Shown: positions 52,335-62,330, numbered from the stretch's first letter. The stretch: DNA of 64,000 bases from Flavobacterium hydrocarbonoxydans (GCF_009789235.1 NZ_WSTB01000002.1:62001-126000), one strand, 5' to 3'. Notes: generated from the letters alone by a model not told the origin. Numbers and translations: made by a program.

Positions 52335-53780
52335 ATGAAACACACAAAAGTTAAAGACTTATTAAACAGTACGACGACGCTACAGGAAGTGAATGCAAAA
52401 GGATGGGTGAGAACTTTTAGAAATAATCAGTTCATCGCGCTTAATGACGGTTCTACCATTAATAATATACAATGTGTTGTTGATTTTGAAAATACACCAG
52501 AAGAGACGCTTAAGAGAATCACGACTGGAGCTGCGGTTTCGGTAATTGGAACTTTGGTGGAAAGTAAAGGTGCGGGTCAGAAATACGAAATTCAGGTTTC
52601 GAAAATTGAAATCTTAGGAGATTCTGATGCTGAGAAATTCCCAATGCAGCCAAAGAAACACTCTTTGGAATTCTTGCGTGAGAATGCGCATTTGCGTGTA
52701 CGTACGAATGCTTTTGGTGCAATTATGCGAGTTCGTTCTGTGCTTTCGTTTGCAGTTCACAACTATTTTCAACAAAAAGGTTTTGTATATGTAAACACAC
52801 CAATTATTACTGGAGCTGATGCTGAAGGTGCTGGAGAAATGTTTCAGGTAACTTCGTTACCATTAGACAATTTACCAAAAACGGAAGAAGGAAATATTGA
52901 TTTCAAGAAAGATTTCTTTGGAAAACATACCAACTTAACGGTTTCTGGACAATTAGAAGGTGAAACTTTTGCGATGGCTTTGGGTCAGATTTATACTTTT
53001 GGACCAACTTTTAGAGCAGAAAACTCTAACACTTCCCGTCACCTTGCAGAATTTTGGATGATTGAGCCTGAAGTTGCTTTCAACGATTTGGATGACAATA
53101 TGGATTTGGCTGAAGATTTTATTCAGTACGTAATCAAATATGCTTTGGATAATTGTGGTGATGATTTGAAATTTTTGGAAGGAAGACTTCTGGAAGAAGA
53201 AAAATCTAAACCTCAGGCAGAAAGAAGCGAAATGGCTTTGTTGGAGAAATTAAACTTTGTTTTGGAGAACAACTTCAAACGTGTTTCTTATACAGAAGCT
53301 ATTGATATTTTGAGAGATTCTACTCCGAACAAAAAGAAGAAATTTCAATACCTTATCAACGAATGGGGAGCTGATTTACAGTCGGAACACGAGCGTTATT
53401 TGGTTGAAAAACACTTTAAATGTCCGGTAATTTTATACGATTATCCAGCAAATATTAAAGCGTTTTACATGCGTTTGAACGACAACACTGAACCTGGAAG
53501 AGAAACAGTTCGTGCGATGGACATCCTTTTCCCAGGAATTGGAGAAATCGTTGGTGGTTCTGAAAGAGAAGAGCGTTACGATGTTCTGGTTGAAAAAATG
53601 AAAACCCTGGGAATCGACGAAGAAGAATTATACTGGTACCTGGACACAAGAAGATTTGGTTCTGCAACTCATGCAGGTTTCGGACTTGGATTTGAGCGTT
53701 TGGTATTGTTTGTAACTGGAATGACAAACATTAGAGACGTAATTCCTTTCCCGAGAACTCCTGGAAGTGCGGAATTCTAG
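52335..53780 (+). CDS. asnS: asparaginyl-tRNA synthetase
   Basis: This class II synthetase charges tRNA-Asn. The 481-residue protein has the N-terminal OB-fold anticodon domain ([17 protein letters not shown]). The catalytic core shows motif 2 ([17 protein letters not shown]) and motif 3 ([10 protein letters not shown]). The combination E-N-S and the length agree with AsnRS rather than AspRS. It is followed by repeats and a GxxExxY gene. Confidence 0.97.
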   Translation: MKHTKVKDLLNSTTTLQEVNAKGWVRTFRNNQFIALNDGSTINNIQCVVDFENTPEETLKRITTGAAVSVIGTLVESKGAGQKYEIQVSKIEILGDSDAEKFPMQPKKHSLEFLRENAHLRVRTNAFGAIMRVRSVLSFAVHNYFQQKGFVYVNTPIITGADAEGAGEMFQVTSLPLDNLPKTEEGNIDFKKDFFGKHTNLTVSGQLEGETFAMALGQIYTFGPTFRAENSNTSRHLAEFWMIEPEVAFNDLDDNMDLAEDFIQYVIKYALDNCGDDLKFLEGRLLEEEKSKPQAERSEMALLEKLNFVLENNFKRVSYTEAIDILRDSTPNKKKKFQYLINEWGADLQSEHERYLVEKHFKCPVILYDYPANIKAFYMRLNDNTEPGRETVRAMDILFPGIGEIVGGSEREERYDVLVEKMKTLGIDEEELYWYLDTRRFGSATHAGFGLGFERLVLFVTGMTNIRDVIPFPRTPGSAEF

Positions 53781-53787
53781 GAAACGG

Positions 53788-54007
53788 AATTTGCCACGAA
53801 GGCACTAAGACACAAAGTTTTTTGTACCCTGTTGGTAAAAGTTTGCCACAAAGACACAAAGGCGCAAAGTTTTTAAATTTTGCTTATTAAAGATTCTAAA
53901 AAAATAAAAATACCACGAAGACACAAAGAAAGTCAACATGTATTTTTATTTTTAAAGCTTAATCTTTAAAGAAAAATAAATTCGCGCCTTTGTGCCTTCG
54001 TGGCAAA
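53788..54007. repeat. cluster of GCCACAAAG / GCCTTTGTGCC words
   Basis: TTGCCACGAAGGCACTAAGACACAAAG, TTTGCCACAAAGACACAAAGGCGCAAAG-type and ACCACGAAGACACAAAG words on the left face CGCGCCTTTGTGCCTTCGTGGCAAA on the right. They frame the gap between asnS and the GxxExxY gene; a further reverse word lies at 54467-54490 on the other side of that gene. Confidence 0.7.
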
Positions 54008-54018
54008 CTCAAAATATT

Positions 54019-54414
54019 ATGCTCTCTGAAAGAACGGAAGAAATTGGAAGAATTATTGTAAACTCGGCATTCAAGGTTCATAAACAACTTGGACCTGGAC
54101 TATTAGAAAGAGTTTATGAAGTTTGTTTGGCTCATGAAATCACAAAAGCTGGTCTTGAAGTAAAACGCCAGGTTGATATTCCGATAGTTTATGACGGAAT
54201 TGAATTTAGTGAAGGATTAAGATTAGATTTACTGATTGAAGATTCGATAATTATCGAAATAAAAGCAGTTGAGCAAATGAATCCTGTTTGGGAAGCACAA
54301 ATTATAAGTCAATTAAAATTGCTGGATAAAGATTTAGGCTTTTTAATTAATTTTAATGTTCCACTAATTAAGAGTGGTATTAGAAGATTTATAAATACAA
54401 AAAGAAGATATTAA
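54019..54414 (+). CDS. GxxExxY protein
   Basis: The 131-residue protein carries the defining G-L-L-E-R-V-Y (Gly27-Tyr33) near the N-terminus, and L-D-L-L-I-E-D-S-I-I-I-E-I-K-A-V resembles the PD-(D/E)xK nuclease core D...ExK. The biochemical role of this family is unknown. I used the ATG at 54019 (M-L-S-E-R-T-E-E-I-G-R); the longer frame starts inside the upstream repeat. The gene is framed by repeats of the GCCACAAAG family, which may mean it was inserted between asnS and rpoN. Confidence 0.85.
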   Translation: MLSERTEEIGRIIVNSAFKVHKQLGPGLLERVYEVCLAHEITKAGLEVKRQVDIPIVYDGIEFSEGLRLDLLIEDSIIIEIKAVEQMNPVWEAQIISQLKLLDKDLGFLINFNVPLIKSGIRRFINTKRRY

Positions 54415-54506
54415 ATTAAACAAATATGCCATTGTATCTTTGTGATTTCATGGCAAAAAAACTTTGCGCCTTCGCGTCTTAGTGGCTAAAAAATTAGTGT
54501 CTTATT

Positions 54507-55967
54507 ATGCTAAAGCAATTTTTAAATTTAAAATTATCACAGAAATTATCTCCACAGCAAATTCAGCTGATGAAGTTAATTCAATTGCCTACGCAAGCTT
54601 TTGAGCAACGTTTATTGGAAGAAATGAACGAAAATCCAGCCCTGGAAGCTGGTAAAGAAGACGAATACGAAGCGGATGAATTTGCTAATGAAGAATACGA
54701 CGATTATGATGATGCAGAATCGGACAGAATCGAAGCAGACGACATTAATATCGACGAATATTTAAGCGACGATGATACGCCGGATTATAAAACTCAGGTG
54801 AATAATTATGGTGAAGATGAAGAGCGCGAAACACCTTTTGCTTCTCCTATTAGTTTTCATCAGGATTTAATCAATCAGTTGAATACTTTTATTCTGAATG
54901 ACGAAGAGCGCGAAATCGCCGAATTCCTGGTTGGAAGTATCGATGACATGGGTTACATTCGCAGAAGCGTTCCTGATATGGTCGATGATATGGCCTTTAC
55001 TCAGGGTATTTATACCGATGAGAAAATGGTTGAAAGAATGCTGCACGTTATTCACGAACTGGAACCTTCTGGAGTTGGTGCGCGTGATTTGCAAGAGTGT
55101 TTATTGCTGCAACTGAAACATAAAACGCCAACGGAATACGTTGACTTGGCAATTGATATTATCGAAAATCAGTTTGATGCTTTTACCAAAAAACATTACG
55201 ATAAGCTTTTACAGAAATATTCGGTTTCGAATGAACAGCTAAAAAAAGCGATTCACGAAATTGAAAGACTGAACCCAAAACCGGGCGGTTCTTATACCGG
55301 AAACAATAAAGTTACCGAAAATGTAGTTCCGGATTTTGCTATCAGAATTGTGGATGGAGAACTGGAACTGACTTTAAACGGAAGAAATGCTCCGTCTTTG
55401 CACGTTTCTAAAGATTATCAGGAAATGATGCAGACGTATAAAGATTCCCGCGACAAATCGTCGGCACAAAAAGATGCGGTTCAGTTTATCAAGCAGAAAC
55501 TCGATTCGGCTAAATGGTTTATCGATGCGATCAGACAACGTCAGGAAACACTTTTTGTAACGATGAATGCGATTATGCATTATCAGGAAGAATTCTTTTT
55601 GGATGGTGACGAAACTAAGCTAAAACCAATGATCTTAAAAGACATTGCAGATATGGTTGGTTTGGATATTTCGACGATTTCGCGCGTTGCGAATAGTAAA
55701 TATGTAGAAACACCATACGGAACAAAACTAATCAAAGAGTTTTTCTCTGAAGCGATGAAAAACGATCAAGGCGAAGATGTTTCGACTTTAGAAATTAAAA
55801 AGATTCTTAAAAATACCATTGAAGAAGAAGACAAACACAAACCGCTTCCAGACGATCAATTGGCCGAAATCTTAAAAGAAAAAGGTTATCCGATTGCGCG
55901 TAGAACCATTGCGAAATACCGTGAACAATTGGATATTCCGGTGGCAAGAATGAGAAAGAAGATTTAG
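54507..55967 (+). CDS. rpoN: RNA polymerase sigma-54 factor
   Basis: Sigma-54 directs transcription from -24/-12 promoters with enhancer-binding activators. The 486-residue protein has the Q/L-rich activator-binding region I (L-K-L-S-Q-K-L-S-P-Q-Q-I-Q-L-M-K-L-I-Q-L-P). An acidic region II (about 48-100) comes next. The core-binding domain and HTH follow, and the RpoN box appears as A-R-R-T-I-A-K-Y-R (about 467-475). It is complete. No cognate activator lies in this window. Confidence 0.96.
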   Translation: MLKQFLNLKLSQKLSPQQIQLMKLIQLPTQAFEQRLLEEMNENPALEAGKEDEYEADEFANEEYDDYDDAESDRIEADDINIDEYLSDDDTPDYKTQVNNYGEDEERETPFASPISFHQDLINQLNTFILNDEEREIAEFLVGSIDDMGYIRRSVPDMVDDMAFTQGIYTDEKMVERMLHVIHELEPSGVGARDLQECLLLQLKHKTPTEYVDLAIDIIENQFDAFTKKHYDKLLQKYSVSNEQLKKAIHEIERLNPKPGGSYTGNNKVTENVVPDFAIRIVDGELELTLNGRNAPSLHVSKDYQEMMQTYKDSRDKSSAQKDAVQFIKQKLDSAKWFIDAIRQRQETLFVTMNAIMHYQEEFFLDGDETKLKPMILKDIADMVGLDISTISRVANSKYVETPYGTKLIKEFFSEAMKNDQGEDVSTLEIKKILKNTIEEEDKHKPLPDDQLAEILKEKGYPIARRTIAKYREQLDIPVARMRKKI

Positions 55968-55978
55968 TTTTTCTTTAA

Positions 55979-56004
55979 ACCATATAAGAGATATAAGTTC
56001 ATTT
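55979..56004. repeat. single arm of the ACCATATAAG element
   Basis: 24 of 26 bases match the left arm at 15595-15620. No inverted partner is present here. It follows the rpoN stop by 12 bases. Confidence 0.8.
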
Positions 56005-56013
56005 AAAAATAAC

Positions 56014-56045
56014 AAACCCGACAGATTTTATAACCTGTCGGGTTT
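56014..56045. terminator. bidirectional terminator between rpoN and tdk
   Basis: AAACCCGACAG (56014-56024) pairs perfectly with CTGTCGGGTTT (56035-56045); As and Ts on both sides suit termination of both convergent genes. Confidence 0.85.
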
Positions 56046-56068
56046 ATTCTAATGAAAAAATATACTAT

Positions 56069-56656
56069 TTATTCCTGATTTTTCTTCATTGCATTAAAAT
56101 ACGCTGCACGGCTAAGTGGCTCATATTCTTCGGTTTCGCCTAACATAACCAGTTTATCACTGTCTGTTTTTCTAAAACTATAATTGGCAAGGTTTCCAGT
56201 TCTTGTACAAACGGCATGCACTTTTGTTACATATTCAGCTGTTGCCATAAGCGCTGGCATAGGTCCGAAAGGATTTCCTTTAAAATCCATGTCCAGTCCT
56301 GCAACGATTACTCGAATTCCCTGATTGGCGAGATCGTTACAAACGGTAACAATTTCGTCATCAAAAAATTGCGCTTCATCAATACCAATTACGTCGCAAC
56401 CTTGTGCCAAAATCGCAATATTGGCAGCAGCTGGTACAGGTGTAGAACGAATTTCGTTGGCATCGTGCGATACCACCATTTCGTCATGATAGCGGGTATC
56501 AATAGCAGGTTTAAAAATTTCGACTCTTTGTTTGGCAAATTGAGCGCGTTTTAATCTACGGATTAACTCCTCGGTTTTACCCGAAAACATTGATCCACAA
56601 ATAACTTCAATCCAACCAAATTGTTCTTTGTGATTTACTGTATTTTCGAGAAACAT
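56069..56656 (-). CDS. tdk: thymidine kinase
   Basis: The enzyme salvages thymidine to dTMP. The 195-residue protein has the P-loop G-S-M-F-S-G-K-T (about 21-28), the D-E-A-Q-F-F carboxylate motif and the lasso N-Y-S-F-R-K-T. Type II thymidine kinases usually bind zinc with four cysteines around the lasso; here I see only one Cys in that segment (H-A-V-C-T-R-T-G), so the zinc site appears lost, as perhaps elsewhere in Bacteroidota. It converges on rpoN. Confidence 0.94.
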   Translation of the reverse strand: MFLENTVNHKEQFGWIEVICGSMFSGKTEELIRRLKRAQFAKQRVEIFKPAIDTRYHDEMVVSHDANEIRSTPVPAAANIAILAQGCDVIGIDEAQFFDDEIVTVCNDLANQGIRVIVAGLDMDFKGNPFGPMPALMATAEYVTKVHAVCTRTGNLANYSFRKTDSDKLVMLGETEEYEPLSRAAYFNAMKKNQE

Positions 56657-56893
56657 TTTGTATTTTTCTACCTTTAAAAATGAATAGTTTTTATTACTTT
56701 GTACTGGTAATAAATTGATGTAAAAAATTACTCTTTTTACATTTTTTCAAAAGTAGAAAATTTTTATCAAAACAGAGATTCGCAAACGCTTATTAACAGA
56801 AATAAAAAAATGTTCTGCGAGTTTTCTTCAATAATCAACACAATCGAATACAAAATATATTAGAAATACCTATTCACTATAATTTCAACAGTT

Positions 56894-57898
56894 ATGAAAA
56901 AAAAATTGGAAGCCGATTTAATCAGCATTGCTCATCGAATTTTAAAACTTAAAAACAAATCCGATATCAATCAATTGTATCTTGAAACGCAGAAATTATA
57001 TGAAAAATTAGCTGTTTTAAAATTTATTGATGAAAATTTTGACTCTCCAAAACCAACAATTGGCCGAGGCGAAATAGAATCTCAAATCGAAACTATTTTT
57101 GAAAAAGAAGAAGATACTCCAGTTGAAACTAAACTTGAAGATCCTGTTATTACTGAAGAAATCGTAACCGAAGAAAATTTCGAACCTGAAATTATTGAAG
57201 AAATTGTAGCTCAAGCTGAAGAACAAATTGAAGAAACAGTGGAAGAACAAGAAATTGAAGAAGAAGAAATACCAGAACCTGTTCTAAAAACTATTGAAGA
57301 GCCAATCGAGGAAACCATTGAAGAACCTGTTCTTGAAGAGAAAAAAGAAACAGAAAAAGTGGAAGAACTTTCGTTTTCAACAAAAAGCGATTTCAATCCA
57401 ATTCCCGATTTCAAACCTGCTTTTGAACTTGAGGCAATTGAAGAAGAAAAAGCAATCGAAGAAGAAATTTCAACACCATCAAAACCTGTTCAGATTTTGT
57501 TTGAGGATTTTGGTATCAATTATGCCGATGCGCATTTTGTAAAAGTGGATAATTTTGAAGCTATTCCGCCTGCTCCATCCATCAATGAATTTAAAGAAAA
57601 AACAGTTATAGAAACGGAAGTTTTAGAAAAAGCAGAACCAAAAATTGCCACATTAAACGAAAAATTAGCCAAAGGTTTCCACATTGATTTGAATGACCGA
57701 ATTGCATTCACCAAAAATCTTTTCGGAAACAGCTCTGAAGATTACAGCCGTGTATTAAATCAGTTATTGACTTTTGATACCTATAATGAAGCGCAGGGAT
57801 TTATCGAAAATATGGTAAAACCAGACTACAATAATTGGGAAGGAAAAGACGATTATGCAGAGCGTTTTTTAGGAATTATTGAGAAAAAATTCTCATAA
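56894..57898 (+). CDS. acidic linker protein, conserved ends, function unknown
   Basis: I do not recognise a named family for this 334-residue protein. Residues 1-70 are helical and mixed in charge. About 75-205 are extremely rich in E, I, V and P, with repeats of the type E-E-T-I-E-E-P-V-L. The C-terminal 80 residues look folded (L-A-K-G-F-H-I-D-L-N-D-R-I-A-F-T-K-N-L-F-like). No signal peptide is present. It may be a cytoplasmic scaffold joining two folded ends by an acidic spacer. It precedes rsmI and is transcribed the same way. Confidence 0.75.
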   Translation: MKKKLEADLISIAHRILKLKNKSDINQLYLETQKLYEKLAVLKFIDENFDSPKPTIGRGEIESQIETIFEKEEDTPVETKLEDPVITEEIVTEENFEPEIIEEIVAQAEEQIEETVEEQEIEEEEIPEPVLKTIEEPIEETIEEPVLEEKKETEKVEELSFSTKSDFNPIPDFKPAFELEAIEEEKAIEEEISTPSKPVQILFEDFGINYADAHFVKVDNFEAIPPAPSINEFKEKTVIETEVLEKAEPKIATLNEKLAKGFHIDLNDRIAFTKNLFGNSSEDYSRVLNQLLTFDTYNEAQGFIENMVKPDYNNWEGKDDYAERFLGIIEKKFS

Positions 57899-58001
57899 AC
57901 ACAAATTTCACAGATTTACACAAATTTCTATTCGTGAAATTTTTAGCCTTTTAATCATTTGTGCTAATTGGTGTAATCTGTGTTAAATATTACAACAAAA
58001 T

Positions 58002-58724
58002 ATGTCTAAATTATATATCGTTCCAACGCCAATTGGCAATCTCGAAGACATGACTTTTCGTGCCATCAGGATTCTGAAAGAAGTCGATTTGATTTTGGCC
58101 GAAGACACCCGAACCAGCGGAAAATTGCTGAAGCATTTTGAAATTGGCACGCACATGCACAGCCATCACATGCACAACGAGCACAAAACAACCGAGAATT
58201 TGATTGCGCGTTTGAAAGCTGGAGAAACCATTGCTTTAATTTCGGATGCGGGAACACCGGCGATTTCTGATCCTGGTTTTTTATTGACTCGTGCTTGTGT
58301 CGAAAATAAAATTGAGGTGGAATGTTTGCCGGGCGCAACTGCTTTTGTACCTGCTTTGGTCAACAGCGGATTGCCAAATGACAAATTTATTTTCGAAGGT
58401 TTTTTACCTGACAAAAAAGGACGTCAAACTCGATTTTTGGCTTTAGCCGAAGAAACAAGAACGATGATTTTGTATGTTTCTCCACATAAATTAGTCAAAA
58501 CATTAGCCGAATTTATACAATATTTTGGCGAAGACAGACAAGTTTGTGTTTCGAGAGAATTATCAAAACTACACGAAGAAAATGTACGCGGAACAGCAAG
58601 AGAAGTTCTAACCCATTTTGAAAAAACAGCTCCACGAGGCGAAATTGTCGTTGTGGTTGCTGGAAAAACAATAATTAAAGAACCTAAGAAAAGTAAATTT
58701 TCGAAGGATGATGACGAAGAATAA
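58002..58724 (+). CDS. rsmI: 16S rRNA (cytidine(1402)-2'-O)-methyltransferase
   Basis: RsmI methylates the 2'-O of C1402 in the ribosomal decoding centre. The 240-residue protein is of the tetrapyrrole methylase fold: V-P-T-P-I-G-N-L-E-D-M-T at the N-terminus, A-E-D-T-R-T-S-G and L-I-S-D-A-G-T-P-A-I-S-D-P-G. These motifs identify the family clearly. Hairpin repeats lie on both sides of the gene. Confidence 0.95.
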   Translation: MSKLYIVPTPIGNLEDMTFRAIRILKEVDLILAEDTRTSGKLLKHFEIGTHMHSHHMHNEHKTTENLIARLKAGETIALISDAGTPAISDPGFLLTRACVENKIEVECLPGATAFVPALVNSGLPNDKFIFEGFLPDKKGRQTRFLALAEETRTMILYVSPHKLVKTLAEFIQYFGEDRQVCVSRELSKLHEENVRGTAREVLTHFEKTAPRGEIVVVVAGKTIIKEPKKSKFSKDDDEE

Positions 58725-58734
58725 TTTCTCCACG

Positions 58735-58835
58735 AACTCACCAATTAGCAAAATTAAAAAAAATGGTCACCACAAATTACACAAATTATCACAAATTTAA
58801 TTAGCGGAAATTTGTGCAATTTGTGGTAAAAAAAA
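58735..58835. repeat. CCACAAATTACAC-type inverted repeat
   Basis: ACCACAAATTACACAAAT words on the left face AATTTGTGCAATTTGTGGT on the right, an imperfect hairpin just upstream of the HopJ gene. Words are shared with the array at 47885-48716. Confidence 0.65.
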
Positions 58836-58845
58836 CATCAACATT

Positions 58846-59190
58846 ATGTGCATTCAAGCCTTTTTAGAAAAACTAAAACAAACTCCAACCGAAATAGCTT
58901 TCGCAGAAACGATTGCTACGATTGAAGAAAACTACAACTTTACACCAACAGCTTTCCAAAACGGAACGCAACATAACGCTGCCGGAGAAAACTCTGGTTC
59001 TTGCAAATTATTTTCTTTCGCAAAATTGCAAAACTTAAGTCAAGAAGAAACATTAGCGTGTTTTGGTGCTATTTATTTCGAAGAAGTTTTAGGTGATCCA
59101 AACGGAACCAATCATCAGAATATTCGAAACTTCATCAATACAGGCTGGGACGGAATTCAGTTTGAAGGAAGTGCTTTAGAAGCAAAATAG
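58846..59190 (+). CDS. HopJ type III effector-like protein
   Basis: The 114-residue protein matches the HopJ family (L-E-K-L-K-Q-T-P-T-E-I-A-F-A-E-T-I, then Y-N-F-T-P-T-A-F-Q-N-G). It is named after a Pseudomonas syringae effector, but the family is spread through free-living bacteria without type III secretion, and its real role is unknown. No secretion signal is visible. The gene is single, between two intergenic hairpin repeats. Confidence 0.87.
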   Translation: MCIQAFLEKLKQTPTEIAFAETIATIEENYNFTPTAFQNGTQHNAAGENSGSCKLFSFAKLQNLSQEETLACFGAIYFEEVLGDPNGTNHQNIRNFINTGWDGIQFEGSALEAK

Positions 59191-59218
59191 GCATCTTGCT
59201 AAACTGACACTAAATAAT

Positions 59219-59282
59219 TTAGCCACAGATTAAAAGATTAACACAGATTAAAAAATCCTTTTAAATCCTTTAATCTGTGGCA
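59219..59282. repeat. GCCACAGATTAAA inverted repeat (single copy)
   Basis: GCCACAGATTAAAAG at the left faces CTTTAATCTGTGGC at the right, with AACACAGATTAAA inside. It is the same family as the tandem array at 47885-48716. Confidence 0.75.
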
Positions 59283-59359
59283 ATAAAAATTACATTTCTG
59301 ACTAAACGATTTTCGATTTCTCCAATCTAAAATCAACACTCTAAAATCTAAAATTAGCA

Positions 59360-61060
59360 ATGCGTTGGACAATAAAACCAAAACCTTCTGAAGATAAAAT
59401 CAAACATTTGGCGCAAGCCCTGAATGTAGAAGATTTTGTAGCAACGCTTTTGATTCAGCGTGGCATTGAAACTTACGAAGACGCCAAGAATTTCTTTCGC
59501 CCTTCGTTAGAACATTTGCATGATCCGTATCTGATGAAGGATATGGACAAGGCTGTAGCACGAATTGAACTGGCTATCGAAAATCACGAAAACATATTGG
59601 TTTTTGGCGATTACGATGTTGATGGAACAACAGCCGTTTCGCTGGTTTCTTCTTATTTAAAATCACATTATCCAAATATTGCGACTTACATCCCGGATCG
59701 TTATGACGAAGGTTACGGAATCTCCTTTAAAGGAATTGACTTTGCCGACGACAACGGATTTTCGCTAATTATTGCGCTCGATTGCGGTATAAAATCTATT
59801 GATCATATCGCCTACGCGAAAGAAAAAAATATCGATTTTATCATTTGCGATCACCACCGTCCAGGGGAATTTCTTCCCGATGCGGTTGCAATCTTAGACC
59901 CAAAAAGAGAAGATTGCACTTATCCTTATGATGAATTGTGCGGTTGCGGCGTTGGTTTTAAACTGATTCAGGCTTTAGGCCAAAATCGAAATGAAACCAT
60001 TGACGATTTAGTCGAATATTTAGATCTAGTTGCCACAGCTATTGCCGCCGACATTGTTCCGATTACGGGAGAAAATCGTGTGCTGGCATATTTTGGCCTG
60101 CAGGTCATCAATGCTGCGCCAAGACCCGGAATCAAGGCTTTAATTCATCAGATAAAAAAGAAAGTTTTAGATATTTCTGATGTCGTTTTTATTATTTCGC
60201 CCAGAATTAATGCGGCAGGAAGAATCAAACACGGCAATCATGCAGTCGAATTATTGACCGAATTTAACTTCGAACAGGCACAGCAATTTGCATCAGAAAT
60301 AGAACAATATAATGCTGACCGGAAAGATTTAGATAAAAAAATTACCAAAGAAGCTTTTCAGCAAATTGTAGCAAACAACGAACAAGATCGATTTTCGACG
60401 GTAGTTTTTCAGGAAGACTGGCACAAAGGCGTGATCGGAATTGTAGCTTCAAGATTAATTGAGACCTATTACCGTCCGACTTTGGTTTTTACGAAAAGCG
60501 GTGATAAATATGCGGCTTCGGCACGATCTGTAAAAGGATTTGATGTTTACAATGCGTTGGATGCCTGCGCTGAACATTTGGAGCAATTTGGAGGTCACAT
60601 GTACGCAGCCGGAATGACTTTGAAAGCCGAAAATTATATCAATTTTAAAAACGCTTTCGAAAAACAAGTTGAGGAAACGATTCTTCCAGAAATGCGAACG
60701 CCAGAAATCGAAATTGATGCTGAAATCGACTTTACCGATATTACGCCTAAACTAGTCCGGATTCTAAAACAATTCGAACCTTTTGGACCTCAGAATATGA
60801 CACCTGTTTTTATGACCCAAAATGTAAAAGATACAGGCTACGCCAAAACATTAGGTGCAGATGATGAACATTTGAGATTATTTGTCAAACAGAATAACTC
60901 CGAAGGCATTGCTGCCATTGGTTTTGGACTCGGAAAAAAAATAGAAATCGCAAAAAACCAACAACCTTTTCAGTTAGCCTACACCCTTGCTGAAAACGAG
61001 TGGAACGACAAAGTTTCGACTCAATTGATGTTAAAAGATATTAGAACAGATGGAAACTAA
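59360..61060 (+). CDS. recJ: single-stranded-DNA-specific exonuclease RecJ
   Basis: RecJ degrades single-stranded DNA 5' to 3' in recombination and mismatch repair. The 566-residue protein shows the DHH phosphoesterase motifs: D-Y-D-V-D-G-T-T (about 84-91), L-D-C-G-I-K and C-D-H-H-R-P. The DHHA1 domain motif G-G-H-M-Y-A-A-G-M-T lies near residue 415, and an OB domain forms the C-terminus. Its stop overlaps the MFS gene start by 11 bases. Confidence 0.96.
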   Translation: MRWTIKPKPSEDKIKHLAQALNVEDFVATLLIQRGIETYEDAKNFFRPSLEHLHDPYLMKDMDKAVARIELAIENHENILVFGDYDVDGTTAVSLVSSYLKSHYPNIATYIPDRYDEGYGISFKGIDFADDNGFSLIIALDCGIKSIDHIAYAKEKNIDFIICDHHRPGEFLPDAVAILDPKREDCTYPYDELCGCGVGFKLIQALGQNRNETIDDLVEYLDLVATAIAADIVPITGENRVLAYFGLQVINAAPRPGIKALIHQIKKKVLDISDVVFIISPRINAAGRIKHGNHAVELLTEFNFEQAQQFASEIEQYNADRKDLDKKITKEAFQQIVANNEQDRFSTVVFQEDWHKGVIGIVASRLIETYYRPTLVFTKSGDKYAASARSVKGFDVYNALDACAEHLEQFGGHMYAAGMTLKAENYINFKNAFEKQVEETILPEMRTPEIEIDAEIDFTDITPKLVRILKQFEPFGPQNMTPVFMTQNVKDTGYAKTLGADDEHLRLFVKQNNSEGIAAIGFGLGKKIEIAKNQQPFQLAYTLAENEWNDKVSTQLMLKDIRTDGN

Positions 61061-62330
61061 GCCCCACAAACAAGATCCTTATCAGGCGTTGCGCTTTAGA
61101 GAATTTAACGTGTTTTTATTGTTGCGTTTCGCGATGGTTTTTGCCTGGTCGATGCAATTTATTGTAATCGAATGGGAAGTTTATAGTTTAACCAAAAACC
61201 CACTTTCGTTAGGAATTATTGGCTTAATGGAGGTAATTCCTGCTGTTTCAATGGCATTATTTGCCGGTCATATTGTAGATCAAAGAGAGAAAAAAGGTTT
61301 ATTAGTAAAATGTATTTTAGGCTTCTCGGTAATTAGTTTTGGGCTATTTTTACTGACCTGGCTAAAAGTTGTGGGTGGCTACTCCCCTAACGTCATTTTA
61401 TATTCTATTTACTTTTTAGTATTTCTAGGCGGATTGGTTCGTGCTTTTCTTGGACCAACAATTTTCTCACTATTGTCATTGATTGTACCTAAAAAAGCCT
61501 ATCCAAATGCAGCTACCTGGAGTAGTTCGGTTTGGCAAATTGGTTCGGTTTTAGGGCCAGCGGTGGCGGGGTTTTCAATAAATTGGATAGGTGTTCACTG
61601 GTCAATGTGTCTGGTTTTCGGATTCTCTGTTTTCTCTTTAATTGCCTTATCACAAATCAGTAAAAAACCAATTCTGAATCCAAAAATTGGCGAACCGGTT
61701 ATGGAAAGCCTGAAAGAAGGAATCAAATTTGTGTTCAATAATAAAACCATTTTAGGAGTACTTTCGTTAGATATGGTAGCCGTTCTTTTTGGAGGCGCTG
61801 TGGCTTTATTACCTGTTTTTGCTCAGGATATTCTAAAAGTAGGCCCGGAAGGATTTGGTGTTTTGAGAGCTGCTCCGGCAATTGGTGCTTTTATCACGAT
61901 GTTAATTTCGGCATACGTTCCGTTGTATAAAAAGGCTGGAATGAAACTTTTAGTCGCCATTTTTATCTTCGGATTGTGTATTATACTTTTTGGAGTTTCG
62001 ACTATTTTCTGGCTTTCAGTCGTGGCGCTATTTTTAAGCGGAGTTGCTGATGGAATCTCAGTGGTAATTCGCCAGACGATTTTACAATTGAAAACTCCCG
62101 ATCACATGCGCGGACGCGTTGCTGCCGTAAACTCTATGTTTGTAGGTTCATCAAACGAATTAGGCGCTTTCGAAAGTGGTTTAACAGCTAAATTGATGGG
62201 AACGGTAACATCGGTCGTTTTTGGTGGGAGTATGACGCTTTTGACCGTTTTAGGCTTCGGAATAAAATCACCTACATTTAGAAATTTAGATCTTCGCAAG
62301 GATATGGAAGATCATCATAACGCAGAGTAA
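61050..62330 (+). CDS. MFS transporter
   Basis: The 426-residue protein has 10-12 membrane segments and the MFS loop-2 motif G-H-I-V-D-Q-R-E-K-K. A D-H-M-R-G-R-V-A-A-V-N segment typical of the enterobactin-exporter/MFS_3 group is also present. The cargo is not predictable. The ATG lies inside the end of recJ (11-base overlap), so translation is coupled. The next gene starts directly after its stop. Confidence 0.9.
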   Translation: METKPHKQDPYQALRFREFNVFLLLRFAMVFAWSMQFIVIEWEVYSLTKNPLSLGIIGLMEVIPAVSMALFAGHIVDQREKKGLLVKCILGFSVISFGLFLLTWLKVVGGYSPNVILYSIYFLVFLGGLVRAFLGPTIFSLLSLIVPKKAYPNAATWSSSVWQIGSVLGPAVAGFSINWIGVHWSMCLVFGFSVFSLIALSQISKKPILNPKIGEPVMESLKEGIKFVFNNKTILGVLSLDMVAVLFGGAVALLPVFAQDILKVGPEGFGVLRAAPAIGAFITMLISAYVPLYKKAGMKLLVAIFIFGLCIILFGVSTIFWLSVVALFLSGVADGISVVIRQTILQLKTPDHMRGRVAAVNSMFVGSSNELGAFESGLTAKLMGTVTSVVFGGSMTLLTVLGFGIKSPTFRNLDLRKDMEDHHNAE

